Source of the DNA: Trogon surrucura
Taxonomy: Eukaryota > Chordata > Aves > Trogoniformes > Trogonidae
DNA: 64,000 nucleotides
Assembly: GCA_020746105.1 (NCBI GenBank)
Contig: CM036633.1
Span: forward strand, 14,306,501 to 14,370,500
Direction: 5' to 3'
The position numbers and the translations under genes were made by a program. Each line of letters opens with the position of its first letter. The first letter of the stretch is position 1. Below, one piece after another: positions 22,787 to 34,135 of this stretch. The notes beneath the pieces are model-generated. The model searched no databases. It was not told the origin of the DNA and saw nothing but the letters and a program-made list of their open reading frames with translations.

Positions 22787-23975
22787 TGTATTGGGTTGGC
22801 CTGGCCAGATTTTGGCGGCAGGGAGGGGAGCTGCAGGGTGGCTTCTGCAAGAAGCTGCTAGAAGCTCCCCAAGTTTGATAGAGCCAACGCCAGCCGGCTC
22901 CAAAGAGGGACCCGCCGCTGGCCAAGGCTGAGCCTATCAGTAAAGTGATAGCAGAGGAACGCCTCTGTGAAAAACATATTTAAGAACGGGGAAAAGAATT
23001 GCGCCATAACAGGTGGCACAGAGATGGAGGAGTGAGAATCTGTGCAGACACCAAGGTCAGTGAAGAAGGAGGGGGGGGGGAGGATGAGCTCCAGGTGCCG
23101 GAGCAGAGAGTCCCCCGGGTCGTGGTGAGGACCATGGTGAAGCGGGTTGTCCCCCTGCAGCCCATGGGCGAGGTGCAGATGTCCACCGTGAGGATCATTG
23201 CGTAGGTGTCCACTGTGTAGAGGACTCCACGCCGTGTGGGTGGATGCCTGAAGGGGACTGTAGCCCGTGGGAGGCCCGCATCAGAGCAAGTCGCTGCCGG
23301 AACCTGTAGCCCGTGGAAGAGAGGAATGCCCACGCTGGAGCAGGTTGGCCGGTGGGACTTCTGTGACGCCGCGGGGGACTCACGCTGGAGCAGTTTCCCC
23401 TGAAGGACTGCGCCTCAGACTCACGAGGGGTGGGCTGCCCCTCTTGAGGTATCTCCCGTTGCGCAGTTTGTGATGAATTGCCCTTCGTGAGACGACTTAC
23501 AGCGGAGAAGAGAGCGTGAAGCTTGTCTCCCGTGAGAGGGACCCCACAGTGGCCCTGGGGAAGAGTGAAGAGTCCTCCCCCGGAGCGAAGAAGCAGCGGT
23601 GGAACCCACATCGGCTGAACTGACCGTAACCCCCATTCCCTGTCTCCCTGCACCGCTTGGGGGGAGGAGGTGGAGAAACCGGGATTGATGTTAAGCCCGG
23701 GAAGAAGGGAGGGATGGGGGGAAGGTGTTCTGTTTAAGATTTGTTTGCTCTTTCTTACTTCTCACTACTCCTCTCTGATTAGTTCTCTTAATAAATGTAC
23801 CTAATTTCCCCAAAATCAAGTCTGGTTTGCCCGGGTCGGTAAATGAGAGAGATCTCCCTGTCCTTATCTCAAACCCTGAGCCCTTGGAAATATTTTCTCC
23901 CCATCTAGCAGTGAAGGGGGAGTGAGTGAGCGGCTGTGTGGGTACGTGGGTGCTGGCCAGGGTCAAACCATGACA
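22787..23975 (+). mobile_element. Solo LTR of an avian endogenous retrovirus (plus orientation)
   Basis: About 1.19 kb beginning TGTATTGGGTTGGCCTGG and ending GGTCAAACCATGACA, with TG...CA ends. It is flanked by an imperfect 5-bp target duplication (GTGTT at 22782-22786, ATGTT at 23976-23980). It contains a TATA-like ATATTTAAG near 22976 and an LTR-type AATAAA at 23790-23795. No internal retroviral region follows, so it is a solo LTR formed by LTR-LTR recombination. A 5-bp duplication fits several retroviral classes; I recognise the family as widespread in birds but cannot name the subfamily with certainty. Confidence 0.85.
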
Positions 23976-23980
23976 ATGTT

Positions 23981-25290
23981 TCTTAAGCGCAGTGCCCAAT
24001 ACTGGGCACAGGACTTTGATCGAATGCTTTGTAGTACCAAACAGAAAGCATAATTTCCCCCAAATCTCATCCATACGATGTCAGTTAATACATTCTAGAG
24101 TAAGATTCATCATTTTCTTCATTAGTAATACTTGGGGACCAAGTTTTATTGTTGACAAATACCCTGAGATACTTGGTGACCAAAAATCCCGAGATTTCCT
24201 CCAGCTGGGCTGCTTAATGAATAATGCATAATGTTGTGCACAGAGCTAATACACAATATTTGGAAAACATCAGAGGAAAAGCTAATGGGAGCTGCTAGAA
24301 GTGCTGTGCTGGAGTTACGACCTGATCTTCAGACAGAAACCAAAACACTGTTTTTGAAGCTCGTGGCTGCAGACACTGCAACATCAAAGGCATGCCTGGG
24401 AGATCACCTTATATTGATTTTTTCTCCTCCTTCTGCTGACAGACTGTTCAGGACGCAAGACTTCCCTGTTCTATGTTCTTCTTTTCTTTCCTTGCAAGTT
24501 AAATAAGGTCCAGAAACGTAAGAGTGTTGCTACATTAGTTGTTAATTAGTTGGTACCAATGACAACAGTTGACCAAGAACAGCTGGAACTAGTCTCTTTG
24601 ATCTGACGCTGAGGGGAAAACATCCTAGACAAGTTTTGGTAAGGAAAGCACAGTCTGAATTAAAGAGTTTGCAGAAAAAAAAACCAAAACAGATAAAAAG
24701 ATTTCTTACTATTTTTTTCTTATTTTGTTGACAAGCAGCAGTCATGGTGTACTAAGAAAGAGGCATATGATGCAGTGTATCAAGTAGAATTTTAACTTTC
24801 CCGACTAAAAATCGGATACTTAAAGCTCAGAAATTGAGTGCACTGAAAGCACTATGTGGTTACCCAAGTTGTAGTCTGAAAGTGATGAGCTATTACAGTC
24901 TGGGATGAATAAATGAAAATCAGAGTCATGGGAAATTTGTTTTGTGGAGTCTGTGAGTATGTCTTCTGTCTGAGTATTGCCCAGCCCTCCAGAAAAAGAC
25001 CTGGTGACTTTGCCTTATGGAATTCTGAGCCCTGCTCTAGAGCTCCCTGTGATGCCGAAGCCATACTTTCATACAGTGCCAAAAACTGGAGACATCAGAC
25101 ATCTATTTTCAGTAGCTATTGCACACATAAACTGAGATTATAGAAGCGTGCAAGGCTATTTCGATCTTAGCTATGATTGTCTGATTTCCTAGGGAGAAAA
25201 ATTTCCTTTTAAAATGTCTAGTCTAAAGATTGTTGTGGTATTAACAGCTAGACTTAAACTCACTGAACACACGTTTATCAACCACTTAAG
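23981..25290. other. Intergenic, nothing recognised
   Basis: Apparently single-copy, moderately A+T-rich DNA without repeat or exon signal. Confidence 0.5.
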
Positions 25291-25365
25291 ATATTGGTAA
25301 AACCAAATTGTAGCCCTATTTCAACCCCAAAAAAAGAGAGTGAAACAGCAAGAAGAAGGATCCTC

Positions 25366-25580
25366 AGTGGAAATCTGAAGCAAACAGGTCTGTGCTCTTT
25401 GGGAAGCCCAGAGAGAGGGCAAAGTAGATTTGGGGAGGAAGGTAACAGCACAAAAAAAGGCAGCTTTCTAGCAAAGCAGCCCAGCCGAACGGGACCCCTC
25501 TCTTTGGGAAGCCCACAGGACTTCACTGCAAGTAGGGGTGAGGACAGCACAAAATCTGCTTTACAGCCGAAAGGGCAGTT
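25366..25580. repeat. 105-bp tandem duplication in a region open on both strands
   Basis: Two diverged units with a 105-base period, best seen at CTCTTTGGGAAGCCCA (25395 and 25500). The period is a multiple of three. The plus frame 25294-25731 therefore repeats SLGSP plus a GE(E)-ST-K pattern every 35 residues, and the minus strand is also open over 25278-25649. No known protein family is recognised. It is most likely a degenerate minisatellite, but an unrecognised exon is not excluded. Confidence 0.65.
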
Positions 25581-26029
25581 GATAAGTGGCAGGGGTGGCA
25601 GAGTTGTGGCTGCGCAGAAAGGCGATAGCCAGAAAGGGGAGGATTTCAAACCCTTCCTGTGGCCTTGCTTTTACAACGTGTTTCTGAAAAGCCAAATTCG
25701 CCTTTTAATTGGTGCATTCATACAGCGGTGAAAGTTCTTCCCAGAGGGATCCAGCACTTGGTCAACAGGCCTATTTTTGAGGCTTCACAGTCTAGTGTCA
25801 TTCAAGCTGCGTGCAAGTTTTCTTTTTAATTTCACTGTGCTTTCATCCACCCAATATGTGAAGTCCTCAGTCACTTCAAAACCAACATCCAAATCCATCC
25901 TTAGGCCTCTTTGTCACCACACTTAGTGAAAACATAGCAGCACTTAGGCTGCTGGTGTGCCAGATTCGCTGTCATTAGTTTCTTCCCCATCCCTTTGCCA
26001 TTTCTTGGCTTTTTCTTGATTTCAGTTGT

Positions 26030-26092
26030 ATAATAATTTATTATTATTATTATTATAACAATTATTATAATAACAATAGTAATAATACAGGT
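26030..26092. repeat. Degenerate (ATT)n microsatellite
   Basis: A run of TTATTATTATTATTA passing into ATAATAACAATAGTAATAAT. Simple-sequence DNA. Confidence 0.9.
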
Positions 26093-26548
26093 TCTATAGT
26101 TGCTTTCTTTTGAGGCCAAATGCTCACCAGTGCTTTGAGAGAAAAAGAGAAAATAACTTCCAGAGCACTGTTAAATTGTTTATGGGGTAGCGGGATGTGC
26201 CATAATTAGTCATACTAAGATTGAATTTCCACTCCAAAAATGACCCTGCATTGTTGCCAACTGGAGTAAAGAGTAGAATCGCTCTCAAACCACCTAAAAC
26301 AATTACACCGGACTGCAGTTGCATGAAAACACATGCAAAGTCAGAGATTTTTGAACTTCCTGGCAAAATTTTTAGCAGTGAGTTTAAATCAGATAGTCAC
26401 TCTCGGGCTATTTGAGAAAAACAGTGGGGATCTCATCGGTGCTTATAAATATCCAAAGGGCAAGTGTCAGGAGGATGTGGCCAGACTCTTCTCAGCGGTG
26501 TCCGGTGACAGGACAAGGGGCAGTGCTCACAGACTGGAAAACAGGAGG

Positions 26549-27068
26549 AATCATAGAATTGTCAGGGTTGGAAGAGACCTTAAAGATCATCTCGTTCCAA
26601 CCTCCCTGCCATGGGCAGGGCCAGCCCCCACTGGATCAGGCTGCCCAGAGCCCCATCCAGCCTGGCCTTGAACACTCCCAGGGATGGGGCTGCCACCCCC
26701 TCTCTGGGCAACCTGTGCCAGGGTCTCCCCCCATGGGGAAGAACTTCTTCCTCACGTCCAATCTGAACCGACCCATCTCCAGCTTCACTCCATTCCCTCT
26801 AGTCCAACCAGTGCCCAACATCCTCAAAAGCCCGTCACGAGCTTTCTTGTAGCCCCTTGAGATACTGGAAGCCACCATAAGGTCTCCTCGGAGCCTTCTT
26901 TTCTGCAGACTGAACAGCCCCAACTCTCTCAGTCTGTCTGCACAGGAGAGGTGCTCCAGCCCTCTGAGCATCCTCATGGCCCTTCTCTGGACATGCTCCA
27001 GCACGTCCAGATCTCTCTTGTGCTGTGGGCTTCAAAACTGGACGCAGCACTCCAGGTGGGATCTCACA
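26549..27068 (-). mobile_element. CR1 LINE inserted in an older CR1 (first insert)
   Basis: About 520 bases, minus strand, starting at the tail AATCATAGAATTGTCAGGGT and ending 5' in CAGGTGGGATCTCACA. It interrupts the plus-strand CR1 between ACAGGAGG and its continuation at 27069. It is well preserved compared with the host copy. Confidence 0.9.
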
Positions 27069-27136
27069 AGGAAAACACAAGGAAATACTTCTTTACTATG
27101 AGGGTGACAGAACCCTGGGACAGGCTGCCCAGAGAG

Positions 27137-27335
27137 AATCACAGAATGGTTAAGGTTGGAAAGGACCTTGAAGAACATCTAGTTGCAATCCCTGTGCTGT
27201 GGGCACGGACACCTCTCTCTCACCAGCCCAGGTTTCTCCAAGCCCCATCCAACCTGGCCGTGAACCCTTCCAGGGATGGGGCATCCACACCCTCCTTGGG
27301 CAGCCTGTGCCAGTGCTTCACCACTCTCCTGGTGA
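27137..27335 (-). mobile_element. CR1 LINE inserted in the same older CR1 (second insert)
   Basis: About 200 bases, minus strand, starting AATCACAGAATGGTTAAGGT and ending near ACCACTCTCCTGGTGA. It interrupts the host exactly within CCCAGAGAG(GC)TTGTGGAGT. Confidence 0.9.
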
Positions 27336-27507
27336 GCTTGTGGAGTCTCCGTCTCTGGAGACGTTCAAAACCCACCTGGACGCGTTCCTGTGCGATCTAC
27401 ACTGGGTGACCCTGCTCTGGCGAGGAGGGTTGGCCTGGATGATCTCAGGAGATCCCTCCCAACCCCGACCACCCCGGGGATTCCGTGCGATCCATCCCGT
27501 GATTCCA

Positions 27508-27800
27508 CGTCAGATACCGGCCCGCTCCCTGACGGCGGAGACGAAGGGCGCTCACCCGAGGGGGAAGCTCCTTTCAAAGACTTTTTCCCACCCTGGTTAC
27601 CTCCGTTTAAGCCGTGGAGGAAGAGGGAAGACCTCCCCACGCCATCGCGTTCCCGGCAGAGGGCGCCGGCTCAAAGGCGACCGGACACGGCGGGGATGGG
27701 CGGGGGCGGCCGCGACCCGGCTCGGGAAGCGCCGGGAACCGCGGGTGGGGAAACCCCTGAAAAAAGCCACCCCTGTGCTCTGCCCCTGTCGGGAAGGGCC
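27508..27800. promoter_or_regulatory. Small CpG-rich patch between EIF2S2 and the right-hand gene desert
   Basis: About 300 bases rich in CpG and G+C, unlike the surrounding DNA, starting right at the end of the nested CR1. It contains GGGATGGGCGGGGGCGGCCG (Sp/KLF-type GC boxes) and a CTCF-like site. It could be a promoter or insulator element of the EIF2S2-ASIP interval, or a non-gene CpG island. No exon could be assigned. Confidence 0.5.
27650..27668 (+). promoter_or_regulatory. CTCF-like binding site
   Basis: The bases GCAGAGGGCGCCG fit the CTCF core pattern SYAGRKGGCRSYR at all thirteen positions. The CC to the left also fits. It lies in the middle of the CpG-rich patch. Motif matches alone do not prove binding. 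Confidence 0.5.
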
Positions 27801-27825
27801 GAGAAGCGAAAAAACAAATCTACTT

Positions 27826-27831
27826 TTTATT
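27826..27831 (-). terminator. Possible minus-strand polyadenylation signal
   Basis: AATAAA on the minus strand just outside the CpG-rich patch, preceded by non-repetitive DNA (27832-28160). It might mark the end of a minus-strand non-coding transcript; chance occurrence is equally likely. Confidence 0.2.
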
Positions 27832-28162
27832 GTCATTCCCCCAGGCACAGTCACAGAGCCGTGAAAAGCAGGAAGGCAGCAGACAGCGCAGATCTAATAG
27901 AAGGGCTTGGGGTGGGGGGAACAAGGGGGTGTTTGGTTTTCTGTTGTTGGGTTTTTTAACCAAAACAAACATGCACGATGCAGCTGGATGATGGACCCCA
28001 ACCGAAAGAAGAGAGCACCCAAAATGTGTTGCTTCGAGCCGGAGCCTGCGGGTCCGAAACGTCCCAGGAGCACCAGTGGGTTTGGATTCTTTGCGGGATG
28101 TTGCAGTGGGATGCAGGAGCACCGCTCCCTTTCTCCTGCATCTCTTTCGGGAGAGGGGATAA

Positions 28163-28297
28163 GAATCATAGAATCACAGAATCATAGAATCATAGAACAC
28201 TTTTCGTTGGAAAGGAGCTTAGAAACCATCTAGTTCCAACTCTGCTGCCATGGACAGGGACACCTCCCACTAGACCAGGTTTCTCAAAGCCTGGCTT
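28163..28297 (-). mobile_element. CR1 LINE 3' fragment
   Basis: Antisense CR1: the tail AATCATAGAATCACAGAATC repeated, then GTTGGAAAGGAGCTTAGAAA and CCATGGACAGGGACACCTCC. The multiple tail units indicate an intact 3' end. Confidence 0.9.
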
Positions 28298-31200
28298 TAG
28301 AAGGGAGCGTGCTGGTTCATGGTAGAGCTCAGAGGGCCTTTTTTTTTTTTTTTGTCCCCACAGAACATTGGAAGATTAGCCAGCCCTCCATTCAAACCAG
28401 CTAGAAACAGCTAATGCAGAGGTTTATGCTTCAAACCGTTTCCTCATTACTTGCAGAGGAAGGTTTAAACACATCATTCACTATTTTAGAGGAAGAGGGT
28501 GGGGCATGACTTAGTTATTCTCCTGTCTCCACCCCTTTGCTATGTTGAACATAGTGTGTACAGAGGATTTCAACAGATGCTCAAAATCCACTGAAAACTC
28601 ACACAACTTAGTTTTCTAAGCTTTCTGTCTGGATAACTGCACAGAATGCCCTTTAAAATAAACATTTTGTTCAGTGTGTGAGAAATTCTCAGCTGGGAAC
28701 CATAGCCCTTGCAATGTCATTTTTATAGCCAGATTTCTACTCACCTGATTTGGCAGCTGTGGTACCTGTAGTCTAGAGCCTCTTTAGGAGCTCCCTGGAA
28801 TCCTGAAGCTCATGCTGTTACGGTCATTCCTATTGCTTTGTGTGACAAAAATAACAGACAAATCCATTCAGGAATGCAGTAAAATGCAGACAGACTTTTT
28901 CAAGGTAGCATCTTCAATACCGATGGAAAATAGGAGAAAGCGGGGAAACACACTGGGGCATTAAAAAATCCGGGAAGCAGAACACACGGCCTGGACAAGC
29001 TCTAAATACAGTTGAGAAAGAGGTGACAAAACTAGGTTTGGTCCTGAAACCAAGAACATGGTTCATGTTCTTTCTTTGTACATAAGCAAAATTGTATCTA
29101 TACTACCTGCCTTCGTCAGCTTTTTTCAGTTGCAGAAGCCACCTGCAAGAGTCACATTTGCCAAGACACTTTTTTCACTTAAGACTTTCCTGCGCTTGAG
29201 ATCAAAAGCCTATAAAGCATCATTGCTGTTCTTGAGTAGCATTTCACCCAGGAAAAACCGTCTAGAACACCACCACGGGTACAAAAGGTTTTAATTGCAT
29301 CCATTTAAACAAGGGGTAAGTCCTAACTTAACTGCCAGAAAACACACTGTTTCATGTCTATATTTCAAATGTGGTTAAAAGTGTCAAAGATATGTCTAGA
29401 AATGACACAAGACCGTAAATAATCTTTTCCACATTTGGTGGAAGAGACACTTTCTGTCACCAGTTTTGATCAGAGAAATATAGAAAGAAAATGGATACAT
29501 ATGGTTTAGACTATTTTCTTGTCAGAGTCCTTTAACTGGAAGTTGGCATGTACCTATTAGTGATAACTGACAATATAAATCAATACAGTTTTTTAAGCAT
29601 TGACAGAACCAAACCGCATCTTGGTTGTGGAATTCAGAGTCCTGGGGAGTGAAAAAAAAATAAGAAAATAAAGCAATTAGATACCTTTCTAAACTGTCAT
29701 CTTGGGAATGCATATATTTACCGTAAGCTGCAGCTTACCTTTTCACTATTTAAATTTCTAAGTGATTGACTCAAACCTTGTCAAAATAAATCTCTCATAA
29801 AGGAAAAGGTAAGTAGTGAGTGGGTTTAAAAAGCTCATTTCAAGCAATCTGCCATCTCACACAGGCCAAAGCCGCTGCTAAATGCGCAGTCTTGCCGTCG
29901 TAAGTGCACCTGCAACAGAAATTTTGCAGGGACAAATGTACCAGACAGGTGAGGTAACTAATATCAGCATAAGCTGTCTAAACAGAAGTGTGCAGTAGGC
30001 TCTGGTAGAAAAATCAGAGGGATTAGTAAAAGTGCTGTTCAGTCTTTTTTTTTTTTTTTATATAATTAGCATATTATTGTACAGGCTGTGAAAGGTTTTC
30101 AAACACTGGAGCGGTCAGCTGGGCTGAGTTACACTGTGCAACGCATCCGCACTCCTAAATGGGATTTCTGTGCAGTCACAGTTGAAAAGTGGAGCCTCAC
30201 TGTTTTTTCAGAGTTTTCTGATTCTCAGTACGCAGAAAAAAAAAAAAAAAAGAAAAAAAAATGCCATTCTAGGCATAACATGGCATTGCTTTCAGAAAAG
30301 TTATGAAGCTGCTGTTGCCTCCAACATCCTGAACTTCAGTTGCTGGCCCTAAGGTGGAGTCAGTTTTCATCGATCTGACAGTAGGGATCAGATTTGATTC
30401 TGTGAGTTATTTAAGAATCCAAAAGTCCAAGATAATATTTGATTCTTTGATATTGCTTTCAGATGCTAATATAACAGAAGCAAGCTGGAACTATCCTTCC
30501 TCCACATGCTGGGAAAGACTATTCAATCAATAAAGACCAGCGTATCTGGAAGGCTGACAGGCATTCTTTTAAAAACAAAGGTCTTAGCTTAATGATGACA
30601 GCAAATGCACGGTGAGGATCAGTAAATTACAAAGGGGTTGAATTTGGGTAACGTGGGAACAGCTTCATTAGTCATGTTTTGATAGATTCCAGTGTTTTGG
30701 CAGTCACTGTTGTGGATGATGAAAAAAAAGACTTTTAAGGCTCCTTTCATGACTGCAACATGGCATCATACCATCTCAAACAAACAGTGATGTAGAACTT
30801 TTGCTTCACACAATAACTGATCCTGGGAGCAAATAATGCTGCCACGATGAGGCTGTTGGTGCCCACAGAAAGTCAGGAAAGATTATCTCGGTGCTTTTTG
30901 ATGAGGCTCTGTCGTGGGTTGGGGCTGGGCCAGCCACTAAACATGGACAGACAGAAGTAAAAATCACTGAACAAACCTGGTTCTGGTCCAGGACAGGCTG
31001 CACAACTGTTGTGACAGTGCCTCTGTCCGAATCCTTCCTCACATTGCTCTTTGGCCTTTAGAAACACGGGGCTGGGAAGGAACAATTTTGAGCTCAGAGG
31101 CATTGACGGCACTGCAGCTGCCTTCAAAGGCCTTCAGGCACCTTGCAGAATAGGAAACAGCTCATTGCTTTCTGGGTTTTGTATCTCAGCTTGGCCTCAC

Positions 31201-33832
31201 CTCTCTGTAGAATATGAAGAAAATGACCTGGTGGGACCTTCAGCCCCCACTTTGATGTGCAGGCTCCCCGCACAGCACGCAAGCAGAGCAGGAGCCTTGC
31301 AACTCAGCCAACGTGATACGAGCGGAAGGCAGCAGTTCTGTCCCCCACAAAGGAGAGCCAGAGCACTCGGGCTGTGGGAAAGCAAATGGTCTGCGTTTCA
31401 TTTCTTCCTCTGGAGAGCTAAACTCTCATCACCCACTTCTGCAATGCACACCCTAGTAATGGGGCAAAGCGGACGGCAGGGTGTTCTGTGGCTTCTTTCA
31501 AGGACTGCTCGACTTTGCACACAAAACACTGAAACCACCCAAGCAGAGGTGGTTGTTCTCAGATCTCCGAGGAAAATGCTTTTACCACTGGCTGTGTCTC
31601 TCATTCCCTCTGGCTCGGCAAGTGGTGAGACCCTCTGGGGTTGTTTACATGCCTGCTGCAGAAATATGGGTGGCTTGGGAAAGTTCGCTGGTGGGAACTT
31701 GGGCAGGGCTTTAGCAAGGTCTGAAGGACCTCAGGACTGCTGACATTTCATTTTTCTCCAGGCTACACGAAGATATTGAAGTGCCCAATTCCCAGGAATT
31801 TCAAACACTTGAATGTTGTTGGCAATCCAGGCCTCTGCTGCTGGGCTTTGTCCTTATCACCTCTTCTGCTGGAGCTGGGAATTCACTGGAAGAGAGTCTG
31901 CTCCTAAGCACATGTGAAGGTTGTGCTTAGCACTGCAGGACCTGCTGATGCTGTACAGATATGCCAGAGTGGTCAGTTTTCCTTGAGAACAAACTCCAAC
32001 AAATGGGCAATTGGTTTTTTTTACAAAAAAAAAAAAAAGGAAGTAATAATTTTTTGAGCTATCCAAGAATTCAGAGGGATCTGGCAGGAGGGGGGAGGGA
32101 AGGTGCTGAAAGTGTGAAAAATAGCTTTGTAAAACAGTCAGATGATTCAGCTATGCAGTGAAACAGCATAATGTGCCTCAGATGAAGATCAGACATGGCT
32201 TTCTTTACAAACAAGAACATTTTTAGATTGTTAGCTGCATGAAATTGCCTTACGAGTCCTAATTTCAGGCCAACCTACCTTCAAGATGCAGGGAAAGAAA
32301 AAAAGAAAAAAAAAGAGCGTCCATCCGAGAATGATGTTTCTCTTTTTGAGAAGCAGCATGAAAAGAAATGCACAAAAAAGACTGTTTACAGTCGAAGCAA
32401 GCAGGGCATAGCTATGGTTAAAATCTGACGTAAGAGAAAAAAAATAAGTTTGATTTGATCCAGACATAGCCAAGCTGCTAAAGCTAGCGCTGTAGCAATA
32501 TGTTAAAGTTTGGGCACTGACAGAAATTTCATTGCCTGTTACCACCAGAAAGACCGAAGTCTGCAGGAGCTAAAAAATCTGGGGATTTATGCATGAGCCT
32601 ATACTTCCGCGTGAAGGCAAAGACAGGTTTCCCAGGACACTCTCCACAAGGACAACCATTTGCTTGGCTAAGCACACATCTGGCAGAACCGCGGTTCCGC
32701 ACTGAACACACCTGTGAAGTAGTTGAGCTTTCTCGCGTCGAGTATTCAGCCAACTTTTAAGCTCATCAGCGTCCGACTCCGTCTCCAACCCATCGTGTGG
32801 CAGGGGCTGCTCCAGCTGTAGCCCTGTCATCCCGGTACCGGTAGTCGTAGGTACAATCCTGCTGGGACTTGGTGGAAGAGGTGATGCCAAAGGCAACCTC
32901 GTGTCTCCCTCTCTCGGCTTTACACGATCTCCCAGCAGCAGGTTCTGTGCAGGCAGATCCAGGGAAGTATTTGTGCAGAAAACTACTTCCAGAGAAGTGG
33001 GTTTGCAGAAGGGAAAGACCAAAGCTATTTCCCAGCTCAGTGTTTGAAGGAAACGCGAATCCGCATAGAGCAAGTGTCAACGCTCCGTTTCACTCATCTA
33101 TACTTTGTGGTATACATGTAAGTCCAGAACTACCCCTATTTAACTGCGGAAGCCAGCCTCCCCTTTCAGCAAGGAACATGACAAGTAAGTGTGGCTCTGG
33201 TTGGTGCTTCTCTTTTCAGGCTTTGCAGAAGATGGACAGTTGCTGAGAAAAGATTCTGTATTATTGCAATAACCCAAACAGAAAACAGATTACCAGTCAC
33301 AAAGAAAAAAAAAAAAACACATTAAGGCATAAATGAGGCCACTCAGAAAAATTAAAGTAATAATTAGCAACACCCCTGTGGGAACTGGAGCAGAGGAAGA
33401 GCTAGCCTTGTTAGTGGCCATAGGGTACTCTTCCGTCCTGGTATGAAGTAAAACAGAATCAATTCTGGGAAGGGAAAGCCTAACGCTTTGGATAGCCCGG
33501 GGTTTCTGAATATCTGTCTAATTGTTTTTGTCTTTGAACTACAAGTACAAAACTAAATACAAATTAGTTCCCAGCTCTGTCTGGGTTTGGACATAAGGGT
33601 GAAATCCAGAAAAGAAATGATTCTATGATTAGGTGGAAAGGGGAACCAGGCACCCCTTTTTCTGCATCTGGCAATAAGACCACAATCTTCACAGTGCAGC
33701 TGTCTGGAAAACTCCAGACACCCAAAGAGCAGTTTGCGTTACAGTGTGCATTAAGGAACCAAGTGGTTCTTTAATGGTAAAAAAGCCATGAAATTCTTAA
33801 CAAGGAAGATCTGCCTTGATATTGAATAATTT
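28298..33832. other. Intergenic, no gene supported
   Basis: About 5.5 kb of apparently single-copy DNA with poly-T/poly-A runs near 28340, 30045, 30238 and 32025. A 230-codon open frame at 31051-31743 shows no recognisable domain. Confidence 0.5.
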
Positions 33833-34135
33833 TCATAGAATCATAGTATGTTCGAGGTTGTAAGGGACCTTGAAAGATCATCTAGTCCAACCCCCTGCCA
33901 GAGCAGGGTCACCCAGGGCAGCCACACAGGAACGTGTCCAGGCGGGTTTGAAAGTCTCCAGAGCAGGAGACTCCACACCCTCCCTGGGCAGCCTGGGCCA
34001 GGGCTCCAGCACCCTCATAGTAAAGAAATTTTTCCTCGTGTTGAGGTGGAACTTCCTATGTTCTAACTTAAACCAATTATTTCTTGTTCTGTTGCTGGGT
34101 ACCACTGAGACGAGATTGTCCCTTTCCTCTTGACA
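33833..34135 (-). mobile_element. CR1 LINE 3' fragment
   Basis: Antisense CR1 with the tail TCATAGAATCATAGTATG, then CATCTAGTCCAACCCCCTGC and CACACCCTCCCTGGGCAGCC. Confidence 0.9.

Larger units (their letters stand above)
26427..27507 (+). mobile_element. CR1 LINE split into three parts by two opposite CR1 insertions
   Basis: The plus-strand CR1 runs in three parts: about 26427-26548, 27069-27136 and 27336-27507. Read together they keep consensus order: GGATCTCATCGGTGCTTATA, then GGGTGACAGAACCCTGG and CAGGCTGCCCAGAGAG, then TGGAGTCTCCGTCTCTGGAG and the tail. The gaps are filled by minus-strand CR1 copies. The host copy must be older than both inserts. Confidence 0.88.

Noticed and set aside
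27199-27959. Two long plus-strand open frames (221 and 189 codons)
   Set aside because: They run from CR1 sequence into the CpG-rich patch; length is explained by G+C content and there is no family resemblance.
31051-31743. A 230-codon plus-strand open frame
   Set aside because: This is the longest frame outside G+C-rich or repeat DNA, but its residue make-up is irregular, no domain is visible, and no start or splice context supports it. It would be worth a conservation test only if transcripts appear.
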